Origin: CAZLLE01 sp964560425
GTDB taxonomy: Bacteria > Campylobacterota > Campylobacteria > Campylobacterales > QNZT01
Direction of reading: 5' to 3'
Assembly (NCBI GenBank): GCA_964560425.1
Contig: CAZLLE010000068.1
Coordinates: 1-39,473 of the forward strand
Length of the DNA stretch: 39,473 bases
In this document: positions 15,804 through 22,813 of the stretch, piece after piece
Position numbering within the stretch: the stretch's first letter is position 1
Layout: every line of letters starts with the position of its first letter
Notes under the pieces: generated by a model
The model's input: the letters and a program-made list of their open reading frames with translations, nothing else
What the model was told of the DNA's origin: nothing
Database searches by the model: none
Translations under genes and position numbers: made by a program

Positions 15804-16634
15804 CTATCTTCCTTTCTTTCTTGATATAATTAGTTTATCACTAGCTTTTTTTCTTCTAGTTTTATAACCTTTAGTTGGCATACCCCATGGAGAAACAGGA
15901 TGTCTACTTCCATTAGTTTTACCTTCACCACCACCATGTGGGTGATCTATTGGGTTCATCGCAGAACCACGAGTTTGAGGACGAATTCCTCTATGTCTAC
16001 TTCTTCCTGCTTTACCACCAACAACATTTGACCAATCTTCACAACCAACTGTTCCGATAGTAGCCATACACTCTGAAAGAATTTGTCTCATCTCACCACT
16101 TGGTAATCTAAGAACTACATATTTCTCTTCTTTACCCATAAGTTGAGCATAACCACCAGCACTTCTAGCGATTTGACCACCTTTACCAGGCTTCATTTCG
16201 ATATTGTGAATAATAGTACCAACAGGGATATTTTTCATCTTCATTGCATTACCAGGCTTGATATCAAGTCCAGACTCAGCAGCTTGAATTTTATCATCTA
16301 CTTTAAGACCTGAAGGTTGAAGAATATATCTTTTTTCACCATCAGCATAAGTAATTAAAGCAATTCTACAAGTTCTATACGGATCGTATTCAATTGCAGT
16401 AACTTTTCCTTCAATTCCAAATTTTCTTCTTTTAAAATCAATGATTCTATATGTTTTTTTAGCCCCTGCTTCTCTATGACGAGAAGTGATTCTACCATTA
16501 TTATTTCTACCAGCACTTCTTGGTAGTTTTTTTAGAAGAGATGGAACACTTGGCTTAGCTGTAATATCGCTAGAGTCAAGTCCTGTCATATATCTTCTAC
16601 TAGGAGTATATGGTTTATATGATTTTATTGCCAT
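15804..16634 (-). CDS. rplB: 50S ribosomal protein L2
   Basis: L2 (276 residues) is needed for subunit joining and peptidyl transfer. The N-terminal YKPYTPSRRYMTGLD, the central GRITSRHREAGAKKTYRIID and the C-terminal region with NPIDHPHGGGEGKTNG, which includes the functionally important histidine loop, are present. It lies 1 nt after rplW. Confidence 0.98.
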   Translation of the reverse strand: MAIKSYKPYTPSRRYMTGLDSSDITAKPSVPSLLKKLPRSAGRNNNGRITSRHREAGAKKTYRIIDFKRRKFGIEGKVTAIEYDPYRTCRIALITYADGEKRYILQPSGLKVDDKIQAAESGLDIKPGNAMKMKNIPVGTIIHNIEMKPGKGGQIARSAGGYAQLMGKEEKYVVLRLPSGEMRQILSECMATIGTVGCEDWSNVVGGKAGRSRHRGIRPQTRGSAMNPIDHPHGGGEGKTNGSRHPVSPWGMPTKGYKTRRKKASDKLIISRKKGR

Positions 16635-16635
16635 G

Positions 16636-16917
16636 TTATACCTCTACACTTTCAATTTTTGCACCTTCAGGAAGAGTTACATAAAACTTTTTGTAATCAT
16701 CTCTTTTTCCTGCGATACCTTTAAATTTTTTAACTTTACCCTTCATTCTCATAGAATTAACTTTTAAAGGGATAAAACCAAAATACTCTCTTAAAACCTC
16801 TTTAAGACCATTTTTTGTCATTCTTGGACTTGTTGAAATTACAACAACACCATCTTCTTGAAGGCCCAAACTCTTTTCAGTATATAAAATTGCTTTAATA
16901 TCCGTAATATCTGCCAT
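16636..16917 (-). CDS. rplW: 50S ribosomal protein L23
   Basis: L23 (93 residues) is the main docking site for trigger factor and SRP at the exit tunnel. ADITDIKAILYTEKSLGLQ, the strand PRMTKNGLKEVLREYFGF and the extended loop VNSMRMKGKVKKFKG match the family. It lies 1 nt from both rplD and rplB. Confidence 0.97.
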   Translation of the reverse strand: MADITDIKAILYTEKSLGLQEDGVVVISTSPRMTKNGLKEVLREYFGFIPLKVNSMRMKGKVKKFKGIAGKRDDYKKFYVTLPEGAKIESVEV

Positions 16918-16918
16918 C

Positions 16919-17533
16919 TTAGCCCTCTTGTGTCAATTTTTCTAAAACGCTTTTCTCTATTACAATAGAATCAAAAGCTGTTGCAGTATAAGCATTTAGC
17001 TCATTAGGCTCTATTAAATAAGCGTTATCTAAGTTTCTAAAAGCCAAAAATGTTTTTTCATCAGTCAACTCTTTTACAACTAATACATCTCTAGCATTCA
17101 ATGCTTTTACATAAGCTGCTGCATCTTTTGTCTTTCCAGACTCAATAGCTACCAAATCAACAACAAAAAGTTTACCATTATTAGCAATCTCATTAATTGC
17201 AAATAAAAGAGCAAGTCTTTTCTGTTTTTTATTTACTTTTTGAAAATAGTTTCTATTGTTTCTAGGTCCATGTGCAACACCACCGCCTACCCAAATAGGA
17301 CTTCTAGTAGAACCAGCTCTTGCTCGTCCTCCACCTTTTTGTGCAAATGGTTTTTTACCACCACCACTTACTTCTGCTCTTGTCTTTGAATGAGCTGTAT
17401 TTGCTCTCAAAGATGCTTGATAAGACTTCACATAAAGATACAAGTTATGCGCATCAATATCACTATAACTCTCTGGTAATGCAATCTCACCATTCGCTTT
17501 TAGTTGGTCGTCTAATACAATTGCTTTACTCAT
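16919..17533 (-). CDS. rplD: 50S ribosomal protein L4
   Basis: L4 (204 residues) reaches into the exit tunnel and in E. coli represses its own S10 operon. The tunnel loop is clear: TRAEVSGGGKKPFAQKGGGR, then ARAGSTRSPIWVGGGVAHGP. Its start overlaps the rplC stop by 4 nt. A hairpin in the short rpsJ leader (18451-18467) would be the candidate site for any L4 feedback here. Confidence 0.98.
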   Translation of the reverse strand: MSKAIVLDDQLKANGEIALPESYSDIDAHNLYLYVKSYQASLRANTAHSKTRAEVSGGGKKPFAQKGGGRARAGSTRSPIWVGGGVAHGPRNNRNYFQKVNKKQKRLALLFAINEIANNGKLFVVDLVAIESGKTKDAAAYVKALNARDVLVVKELTDEKTFLAFRNLDNAYLIEPNELNAYTATAFDSIVIEKSVLEKLTQEG

Positions 17534-18111
17534 TTAACAATCCTTATCTTTCCTAATGATCCATTTGCACCAGCTACTGCACCTTTAAGTACAATTACAC
17601 CCGTCTCTGCATCAAATGAAACAATCTCATTTTTCATAGTTACTTTATCAGTACCATAGTGTCCAGGCATTTTTTTACCTTTTTGAACACGACCTGGCCA
17701 TTCAGCATTACCAATAGAACCTACTCTTCTGTGAAATCTAGAACCATGAGCTCCCGGACCTCCAGCAAAACCGTGTCTTTTGATAGCACCAGCAAAACCT
17801 CTACCTTTAGAAGTAAATGAACTTTTTACAATTTTTGCATCATTTAAAGGGCTTAAATCTAAATCACCAGCCTCTTCATTTGCAACAGAAATTGTCATAA
17901 ACTTATTAAACTCTGGAGTTAAATTATACTTCTTTTGCATACCAGTAATTGATTTATTCATCTTTTTACTTCTTGAATATGCAACAATCGCTTGTCTATT
18001 TTCAATAACTTCACAAACTTTTGTATCAATTAACTTTACAAGCGTTACCGCAGTACTTGGTACAGAAATTGTTCTACTCATTCCAATTTTTTCTACAATA
18101 TATTCCATCAT
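17530..18111 (-). CDS. rplC: 50S ribosomal protein L3
   Basis: L3 (193 residues) initiates 50S assembly and reaches the peptidyl-transferase centre. FTSKGRGFAGAIKRHGFAGG, GAHGSRFHRRVGSIGNAEWP, then GRVQKGKKMPGHYG are diagnostic. Seven nucleotides separate it from rpsJ, and it overlaps rplD by 4 nt. Confidence 0.98.
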   Translation of the reverse strand: MMEYIVEKIGMSRTISVPSTAVTLVKLIDTKVCEVIENRQAIVAYSRSKKMNKSITGMQKKYNLTPEFNKFMTISVANEEAGDLDLSPLNDAKIVKSSFTSKGRGFAGAIKRHGFAGGPGAHGSRFHRRVGSIGNAEWPGRVQKGKKMPGHYGTDKVTMKNEIVSFDAETGVIVLKGAVAGANGSLGKIRIVK

Positions 18112-18118
18112 ATTCTCC

Positions 18119-18430
18119 CTATTTACCCATCGCTCTTACTTCGACATTTACTTCAGGAGCAAGGTCAAGCTTCATAAGTGAATCAACAGTATCAGTTGTA
18201 GCAGAAACAATATCAATCAAACGAGAGTGCATTCTCATCTCAAATTGTTCTCTAGAATCTTTATTTACATGTGGAGATCTAAGTACTGTATACTTTTTGA
18301 TTTTTGTAGGCATTGGAATTGGGCCTCTAATTTCGGCTCCAGTTCTCTTAACTGCTTCAACGATAGCAGCGACAGATCTGTCTAAAACTCTATGATCATA
18401 AGCTTTAAGCTTAAGTCTTATCTTTTCCAT
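18119..18430 (-). CDS. rpsJ: 30S ribosomal protein S10
   Basis: S10 (103 residues) is a head protein that also acts as NusE in transcription antitermination. EKIRLKLKAYDHRVLDRSV and IRGPIPMPTKIKKYTVLRSP, then HVNKDSREQFEMRMHSRLIDI, are conserved. It is the first gene of the whole supercluster, with AAGGA about 7 nt before its ATG and a short hairpin-containing leader behind a near-consensus promoter. Confidence 0.98.
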   Translation of the reverse strand: MEKIRLKLKAYDHRVLDRSVAAIVEAVKRTGAEIRGPIPMPTKIKKYTVLRSPHVNKDSREQFEMRMHSRLIDIVSATTDTVDSLMKLDLAPEVNVEVRAMGK

Positions 18431-18450
18431 TTTTTTCCTTAAAAGAACTC

Positions 18451-18467
18451 GTCAGAATAGTTCTGAC
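18451..18467 (-). promoter_or_regulatory. leader hairpin of the S10 operon
   Basis: GTCAGAA-TAG-TTCTGAC, a perfect 7-bp stem with a 3-nt loop, inside the roughly 48-nt leader of rpsJ and about 12 nt before the Shine-Dalgarno. It is not followed by a U-run, so it is not a normal terminator. A protein-binding or translation-control element is possible. Confidence 0.45.
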
Positions 18468-18484
18468 TGATTTTTGAGAGGCTG

Positions 18485-18513
18485 ATTATAGTTAAAAAGG
18501 TTTTTAAAGTCAA
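18485..18513 (-). promoter_or_regulatory. promoter of the S10-spc-alpha supercluster
   Basis: On the minus strand TTGACT (18508-18513), a 17-bp spacer, then TATAAT (18485-18490). This is very close to the sigma-70 consensus and unusual in Campylobacterota, where the -35 is normally poor. Transcription would begin near 18478, leaving a leader of about 48 nt. Confidence 0.85.
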
Positions 18514-18547
18514 GAAATTTAGGGGGTTTTTGAAGATTTTATTGAAT

Positions 18548-18574
18548 TTCTGTTCCTTGCAAGAAGGAATAGAA
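18548..18574. repeat. 11-bp inverted repeat upstream of the rpsJ promoter
   Basis: TTCTGTTCCTT, a 5-nt loop GCAAG, then AAGGAATAGAA. Ten Watson-Crick pairs plus one G-U form if the plus strand is transcribed; the minus strand has an A-C mismatch there. It lies between the NUDIX terminator and the rpsJ -35. It could be an upstream binding site or a remnant terminator. Its function is unknown. Confidence 0.4.
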
Positions 18575-18630
18575 ATATTTTAGAGATGAAATATATTGAA
18601 TTACTAGTAAAATAAGTTTTATCCAAAACA

Positions 18631-18660
18631 GATAATTTTAATTCTAAAATTAAAATTATC
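18631..18660 (-). terminator. AT-rich hairpin ending the pssA-NUDIX unit
   Basis: A perfect 13-bp stem GATAATTTTAATT / AATTAAAATTATC with a 4-nt loop; the first bases of the stem are part of the NUDIX TGA stop. It is almost pure A/T and is followed by only a modest U-rich stretch, so termination efficiency is uncertain. Confidence 0.5.
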
Positions 18661-19219
18661 AAGAAGAAAAAGATGAAAAATACCATAAAAAACTAAACAG
18701 CAATCCAGGAGTTTTTACCTTTGATTTATCAAACATGAATCTATTTGCCTCTTTGATTGGCAGATACAAAACCTCGATCTGCTCATCACCAATACCACCA
18801 CCTTCATCTACTTTTTGAATTTCACTAACTTCAGCAAAAAACATACTCTGCTTACCACCTGCAAAACCAACAGAAGTATAAAACTCTGTAATCTCTTTGA
18901 TACTCTCAATTGGCACATCAAAACCACACTCTTCAAGTATCTCCTCTTTTGCTATTTGAACCAAAGATTTATCTTTATCTACTAATCCTGCACACAATTC
19001 ATAAGTAAACCCATCTCTATTTTTCATATAAATAGCAGGACGAAACTGTTTTACCAAAACAAAAGCATTTTTTTCTTTATGAAATAGAAGTATCGCTACA
19101 CTATCATGTACATCTACAATTTCCCAACTTTTTATTTTACCATCTTGCTTATACTTCATAAGATGTGGTTTTACAAAATTTGATTTAAAATTATCCGTTA
19201 TTTCTAATATCTCTATCAT
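18659..19219 (-). CDS. NUDIX hydrolase, NUDT14-like (probable UDP-sugar diphosphatase)
   Basis: A 186-residue NUDIX protein. The Nudix box spans G78-F100 but deviates from GX5EX7REUXEEXGU: K84 replaces the first Glu and E92 replaces Arg, while E93, E96 and E97, which bind metal, are kept. KSWE, HDSVAILLF, VLVKQFRPA, YELCAGLVD and KTPGL match the human NUDT14 (UDP-glucose diphosphatase) pattern from memory, so hydrolysis of UDP-sugars or ADP-ribose is likely. The exact substrate is inferred. It sits 9 nt after the phosphatidyltransferase gene. Confidence 0.85.
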   Translation of the reverse strand: MIEILEITDNFKSNFVKPHLMKYKQDGKIKSWEIVDVHDSVAILLFHKEKNAFVLVKQFRPAIYMKNRDGFTYELCAGLVDKDKSLVQIAKEEILEECGFDVPIESIKEITEFYTSVGFAGGKQSMFFAEVSEIQKVDEGGGIGDEQIEVLYLPIKEANRFMFDKSKVKTPGLLFSFLWYFSSFSS

Positions 19220-19228
19220 TAATAAGAA

Positions 19229-19780
19229 CTATGGATGTGGGATTTTAACTTTGGAGTTTAATAAAAAAGCGATAACTCCAACTAAAAGTAAGATAACAAA
19301 TATATTACTAACTAAACCATAACTATAAAGAAGATACAAAACCCAAAGCAAAATCGCTCCAAGAGGAGTAGGAACACCCTCAAAATATTTAGCTACATCT
19401 CCAGCTTCACTTTTGAGATTAAACTCAATGAGTCGTCTAAGTCCTGAAATAATATAATATATAAAAACAACACCAGAGATAATAAGCTCAACCCCATTTG
19501 CTTTTTGAAGTGCATAAAAGAGTAAAAAAGCAGGCATAATCACAAAAGAGATAAAATCAGCAAAAGAGTCAAGCTGTATTCCAAACTCACATGAGAGATT
19601 ATATTTTCTAGCAATCTTACCATCTAAAATATCAAATCCCCCACCAATCCAAGCCAAAATAATAGCCGTAAAAAAATCACCCTGCTGTATAAAATAGATT
19701 GCTACCACACCCGCCGTAATATTTGCAAATGTTACCAAGTTTGCCAAGTTAAATCTTGACTCTTTATCATATAGAAACAT
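19229..19780 (-). CDS. pssA: CDP-alcohol phosphatidyltransferase, probably phosphatidylserine synthase
   Basis: A 183-residue inner-membrane protein with several hydrophobic helices. The CDP-alcohol phosphotransferase motif D-G-x2-A-R-x8-G-x3-D-x3-D is complete in DGKIARKYNLSCEFG followed by IQLDSFAD. The N-terminus LANLVTFANITAGVVAIYF and the segment after the motif resemble bacterial type II PssA, which joins CDP-diacylglycerol and serine on the way to phosphatidylethanolamine. It is shorter than Helicobacter PssA (about 237). A related CDP-alcohol transferase cannot be excluded. RBS AAGGA lies before the ATG. Confidence 0.75.
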   Translation of the reverse strand: MFLYDKESRFNLANLVTFANITAGVVAIYFIQQGDFFTAIILAWIGGGFDILDGKIARKYNLSCEFGIQLDSFADFISFVIMPAFLLFYALQKANGVELIISGVVFIYYIISGLRRLIEFNLKSEAGDVAKYFEGVPTPLGAILLWVLYLLYSYGLVSNIFVILLLVGVIAFLLNSKVKIPHP

Positions 19781-19907
19781 CTAAACTTTTTCCTTACCTT
19801 TTAAATATTTAAAAAGTATATCAAAGGTTCGTTGATAAGATACCTAGAGTAGTCTACTACTTATTAGGCATAGTGTGTCCACATCCTATAAATTTTAATA
19901 ATTTTTT
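19781..19907. other. gap between pssA and the beta-propeller gene
   Basis: This A/T-rich gap has no ORF. It contains an imperfect inverted repeat, roughly CCTAGAGTAG-TCTA-CTACT (19843-19861) and extending to TTAGG at 19868. This could act as a weak terminator for the propeller gene before the pssA promoter region. No clear -10/-35 pair for pssA was identified. Confidence 0.35.
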
Positions 19908-20831
19908 CTACTTCACTCTATACGCAATAATTCTATCATTAAAATCAGGAACCAACAACAAACCCAACGCAGAGGAGTATGATATATCAGCAGATCTAAT
20001 TGGCTTTGTAGTTAAGAGAAGTTTCGCTTTTCCTCTTTTACTAACAAAATATATTTTACCCTGCCAATCAGATACTAAATATCCCATATTTTTATATCTC
20101 CAAATACCATCTATATTGGCATTAAAAATAGTTTTGGATATCGTTCTTCTTTTGTAAGTTTTAAGACTAAGAGATTTTAATTTACCCCTATTTCCTTGCA
20201 TAATCAACTTATCATTATAAATATACAATCCATTTTGTCTTGGCTTATTTCTCTCCTTTTTATAAAAAAGTTTAAATCTACCATCTAGTGTCATTTTGAA
20301 TATTTTTTTACTACTAGAATCAGAAACATACAAAACATTTCTCTTTTTATCATAAACTAGATCATTTAGATGATTTACACCTTTTGGAGCATAAAATATA
20401 TCTTCTATTACTCCATTGATTGTATCTATTTTTACAACACTATTAATATCTGCTACATAAAGATGATTTTTATGCACTGCCAACCCCTTTGGAGCCTTCA
20501 GTCCAGATACCCATACAAGAGTATCTATAGTTCCATTTTTATTTAGTTTAGATATAAACCCATCATTATCAATCCAATGCTTTTTTGATTTTGAACTATT
20601 CACATTTGAAACATAAATTTTCTTTTTACTTCTATCATACAAAACAGATTCTGGAGTATCCAACTGATTTCTCTGCCTAGTTTCCCATTTTTTTATTAAT
20701 TTTATAGGTGTAGTACTCTTTTTAGTAACTATTTTCTTTTGAGATATATTCTCAAGAGCATGTAAATAACTACCAAAACTAAGTACCGATGCAATAATTA
20801 AACCTATCCTAAAAAACTTGATTTTTTCCAT
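19908..20831 (-). CDS. secreted SMP-30/NHL-like beta-propeller protein
   Basis: A 307-residue exported protein of unknown function. The chosen start (ATG 20829-20831) has AAAGGGG 6 nt upstream; an in-frame ATG at 20849 lacks one. A signal peptide covers about residues 1-25 (MEKIKFFRIG then a hydrophobic run to YLHA). The rest shows six or so repeated blades of the type LYVADINSVVKID, VLYVSDSSSKKIFKM and GYLVSDWQGKIYFV, as in SMP-30/gluconolactonase or NHL propellers. No metal ligands could be assigned with certainty. It is probably periplasmic. It is monocistronic, with long gaps on both sides. Confidence 0.7.
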   Translation of the reverse strand: MEKIKFFRIGLIIASVLSFGSYLHALENISQKKIVTKKSTTPIKLIKKWETRQRNQLDTPESVLYDRSKKKIYVSNVNSSKSKKHWIDNDGFISKLNKNGTIDTLVWVSGLKAPKGLAVHKNHLYVADINSVVKIDTINGVIEDIFYAPKGVNHLNDLVYDKKRNVLYVSDSSSKKIFKMTLDGRFKLFYKKERNKPRQNGLYIYNDKLIMQGNRGKLKSLSLKTYKRRTISKTIFNANIDGIWRYKNMGYLVSDWQGKIYFVSKRGKAKLLLTTKPIRSADISYSSALGLLLVPDFNDRIIAYRVK

Positions 20832-20959
20832 GGAAAACCCCTTTATCATAATTTAAATTTCAAAACTAATTCATGATAACTATAAACAAACTAAAATTAC
20901 CTTAATATTTCATAAAAGCTCGTTTCACAGTCTCAGGAGATATAACAAGGGGAATTATT

Positions 20960-21214
20960 TTAAGCAACTAATTTATCAAAATCCTCAACAGCAACAGATA
21001 TCTCTTTAGTTATTTTTTTGCCTTGTTGAACAGATATAAACTCATTCTCAATCTGTTTTAAAACTTTTGCTTCAAAATATTTTTCACCACAATATTCACA
21101 TTGTAATGCCGGAACATTATGAAAAATCATATATTTACCATCATGTTTATATGTATATTCTACCCTACTATTTTTGATATTTTTGTTTCCACAAAAACTA
21201 CAACTTTGTATCAT
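20960..21214 (-). CDS. YgiT-type zinc-finger (MqsA-like antitoxin) protein
   Basis: An 84-residue protein with two CxxC pairs (C5/C8 and C39/C42) and VPALQCEYCGEKYFEAKVL, the hallmark of YgiT-type zinc-finger proteins. It ends before the HTH domain that full-length MqsA has. Short forms like this are usually antitoxins paired with a small mRNA-interferase-like toxin (MqsR or DUF4258). No intact toxin gene lies beside it; only a 28-codon ORF precedes it. RBS GGAG at 21221-21224. A solitary antitoxin or a zinc-binding regulator are both possible. Confidence 0.75.
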   Translation of the reverse strand: MIQSCSFCGNKNIKNSRVEYTYKHDGKYMIFHNVPALQCEYCGEKYFEAKVLKQIENEFISVQQGKKITKEISVAVEDFDKLVA

Positions 21215-21226
21215 TTTTCACTCCTA

Positions 21227-21313
21227 CTAATAAATTTTAATATAATTACATGTGAAGAGATAAGCAAGATAATCACTATCCTTTATCTTTGAAATAATCC
21301 AAGCTATAGTCAT
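21227..21313 (-). CDS. possible 28-residue peptide upstream of the zinc-finger gene
   Basis: ATG at 21311-21313 preceded by ATGGAG 9 nt away, stop TAG at 21227-21229, and 12 nt to the start of the zinc-finger gene on the same strand. The peptide starts MTIAWIISKIKDSDYLAY. It resembles no family I know. It may be a leader peptide, a relic of a lost toxin, or chance. Low confidence. Confidence 0.25.
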   Translation of the reverse strand: MTIAWIISKIKDSDYLAYLFTCNYIKIY

Positions 21314-21385
21314 AATATTAAACTCCATATAAAAGAATTATAACTTCAACTCGTTTCATATTTCCTGATACTATGAAAGGTTCAC

Positions 21386-21412
21386 TTATTCCCAAGTTGT
21401 GATTGGGAATAA
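21386..21412. repeat. 10-bp perfect inverted repeat upstream of the trpB promoter
   Basis: TTATTCCCAA-gttgtga-TTGGGAATAA, with a 7-nt loop. No gene ends here on either strand, so it is not an obvious terminator. It lies 20 nt before the candidate -35 of trpB and could be an operator. Confidence 0.5.
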
Positions 21413-21431
21413 ATAGTTAAATGTATACTTT

Positions 21432-21461
21432 TTGTTAATTTAATTATTTACTTTTTATTAT
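21432..21461 (+). promoter_or_regulatory. candidate trpB promoter
   Basis: TTGTTA (21432-21437), an 18-bp spacer, then TATTAT (21456-21461). The leader to the trpB ATG would be about 100 nt and contains the TTCCAAA/TTTGGAA repeats. Plausible but unproven. Confidence 0.45.
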
Positions 21462-21481
21462 AGTTTTGTCTGTTTATATAC

Positions 21482-21506
21482 ATTCCAAAGTTTGGAACTT
21501 TGGAAT
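21482..21506 (+). promoter_or_regulatory. nested TTCCAAA/TTTGGAA repeats in the trpB leader
   Basis: ATTCCAAAG-tttggaa-CTTTGGAAT is a 9-bp perfect inverted repeat. The 7-nt centre TTTGGAA is itself a copy of the right arm, so the left arm could pair with either copy. It lies in the predicted 5' leader of trpB. It could be an operator or an attenuator-like element; the regulator is unknown. Confidence 0.4.
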
Positions 21507-21568
21507 TTCCACCTTTAAAACACATCAAAGATTAGATAAAATATGTTTTTATATTAACAAAAGGATGA

Positions 21569-22780
21569 ATGATGCAAAATAAATCTTACCTAAATGCTAC
21601 ACCTGATGAAAAGGGATTTTTTGGAAAATTTGGAGGTGCATTTATTCCTCCTGAGTTGGAAGAGCCGTTTGCTCAGATCAATGAGGCTTATGACAAACTA
21701 TCCAAATCTCATGTTTTTCTTCATGAACTCAAACAGATAAGAAAACATTATCAAGGTAGGCCAACACCAGTATCTTATGCAAAAAATTTGAGTAACTTTT
21801 GTGGTGGTGGGCAAATCTATCTCAAAAGAGAAGATTTGAATCATACGGGAGCTCACAAGCTCAATCACTGCATGGCTGAAGCACTATTAGCAAAACATCT
21901 TGGTAAAACTAAGCTTATTGCGGAGACGGGAGCGGGTCAACATGGTGTGGCTTTGGCTACTGCTGCGGCATATTTTGGGTTAGAGTGTGAGATACACATG
22001 GGTGAGGTAGATATCAAAAAAGAGCATCCAAATGTAATCCGAATGAAAATATTAGGGGCAAAGGTAATTCCTGTGAGCTTTGGAGCCAAAACACTTAAAG
22101 AGGCTGTTGATTCTGCATTTGGTGCATATTTGAGCGATACCAAAAACTCTCTTTTTGCTATTGGTTCGGTTGTAGGTCCTCACCCATATCCAAAAATGGT
22201 AAGAGATTTTCAAAGAGTGGTAGGAATAGAGGCAAGGGAGCAGATACTAGAAATGACGGGGAACTTACCAGATAGCGTCATCGCATGTATTGGTGGAGGT
22301 AGTAATGCTATGGGGATTTTTAGCGGTTTTATAGATGATCCATGTAAACTATATGGAGTGGAGCCAATGGGAAAAGGAACTAAGCTTGGTGAAAATGCTG
22401 CCTCTCTTAGCTTTGGTAAAGAGGGTATTATGCATGGATTTAATTCTATTATGCTTCAAGATGAAAAAGGAGAACCTGCTCCTGTCTATTGTGTAGCTAG
22501 TGGGCTTGATTATCCCTCTGTAGGTCCAGAACATGCACATCTCAAAACAATAGGTAGAACAATTGTAGCAACTGCAAATGATGAAGAGACAATAGATGCT
22601 TTTTATAAACTCTCACGACTAGAGGGAATCATCCCTGCTCTTGAATCTGCTCATGCTATTGCCTATGCGATGAAACATGCATCACAAAACCCAAAAGAGT
22701 TAATTTTGGTCAATCTAAGTGGTAGAGGAGATAAAGATATTGACTTTGTAACTGATACTTATGATATTCCTGAAATTTGA
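21569..22780 (+). CDS. trpB: tryptophan synthase beta chain
   Basis: Joins indole (from TrpA) with serine to make tryptophan, using PLP. Of 403 residues, the opening GFFGKFGGAFIPPELE is typical. K97 in HTGAHKLN is the PLP lysine and E119 in ETGAGQHG the catalytic glutamate, with the same 22-residue spacing as E. coli K87/E109. GGGSNAMG binds the phosphate. trpA and other trp genes are not adjacent, so it is a stand-alone unit with its own promoter region. Two ATGs are in tandem (21569 and 21572); AAAGGA lies just upstream. Confidence 0.97.
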   Translation: MMQNKSYLNATPDEKGFFGKFGGAFIPPELEEPFAQINEAYDKLSKSHVFLHELKQIRKHYQGRPTPVSYAKNLSNFCGGGQIYLKREDLNHTGAHKLNHCMAEALLAKHLGKTKLIAETGAGQHGVALATAAAYFGLECEIHMGEVDIKKEHPNVIRMKILGAKVIPVSFGAKTLKEAVDSAFGAYLSDTKNSLFAIGSVVGPHPYPKMVRDFQRVVGIEAREQILEMTGNLPDSVIACIGGGSNAMGIFSGFIDDPCKLYGVEPMGKGTKLGENAASLSFGKEGIMHGFNSIMLQDEKGEPAPVYCVASGLDYPSVGPEHAHLKTIGRTIVATANDEETIDAFYKLSRLEGIIPALESAHAIAYAMKHASQNPKELILVNLSGRGDKDIDFVTDTYDIPEI

Positions 22781-22788
22781 ATATATGA

Positions 22789-22813
22789 TGTTGTCGTAAT
22801 CTTTACGACAACA
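22789..22813. terminator. bidirectional terminator between trpB and queC
   Basis: TGTTGTCGTAA-TCT-TTACGACAACA, an 11-bp perfect stem with a 3-nt loop between convergent genes. The queC stop codon (22803-22805) lies inside the stem. It follows the trpB stop by 8 nt. The flanking U-tracts are weak. Confidence 0.6.

Noticed and set aside
1355..18395. Many plus-strand open frames across the ribosomal cluster and neighbouring operon
   Set aside because: They lie opposite highly conserved genes, have no ribosome-binding sites or family resemblance, and are explained by the codon usage of the real strand.
20919..21358. Direct repeat CTCGTTTCA at 20919-20927 and 21350-21358 flanking the zinc-finger gene, as possible mobile-element ends
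   Set aside because: A 9-bp match within several hundred bases is expected by chance, the flanks do not extend it, and no transposase or integrase gene is present.
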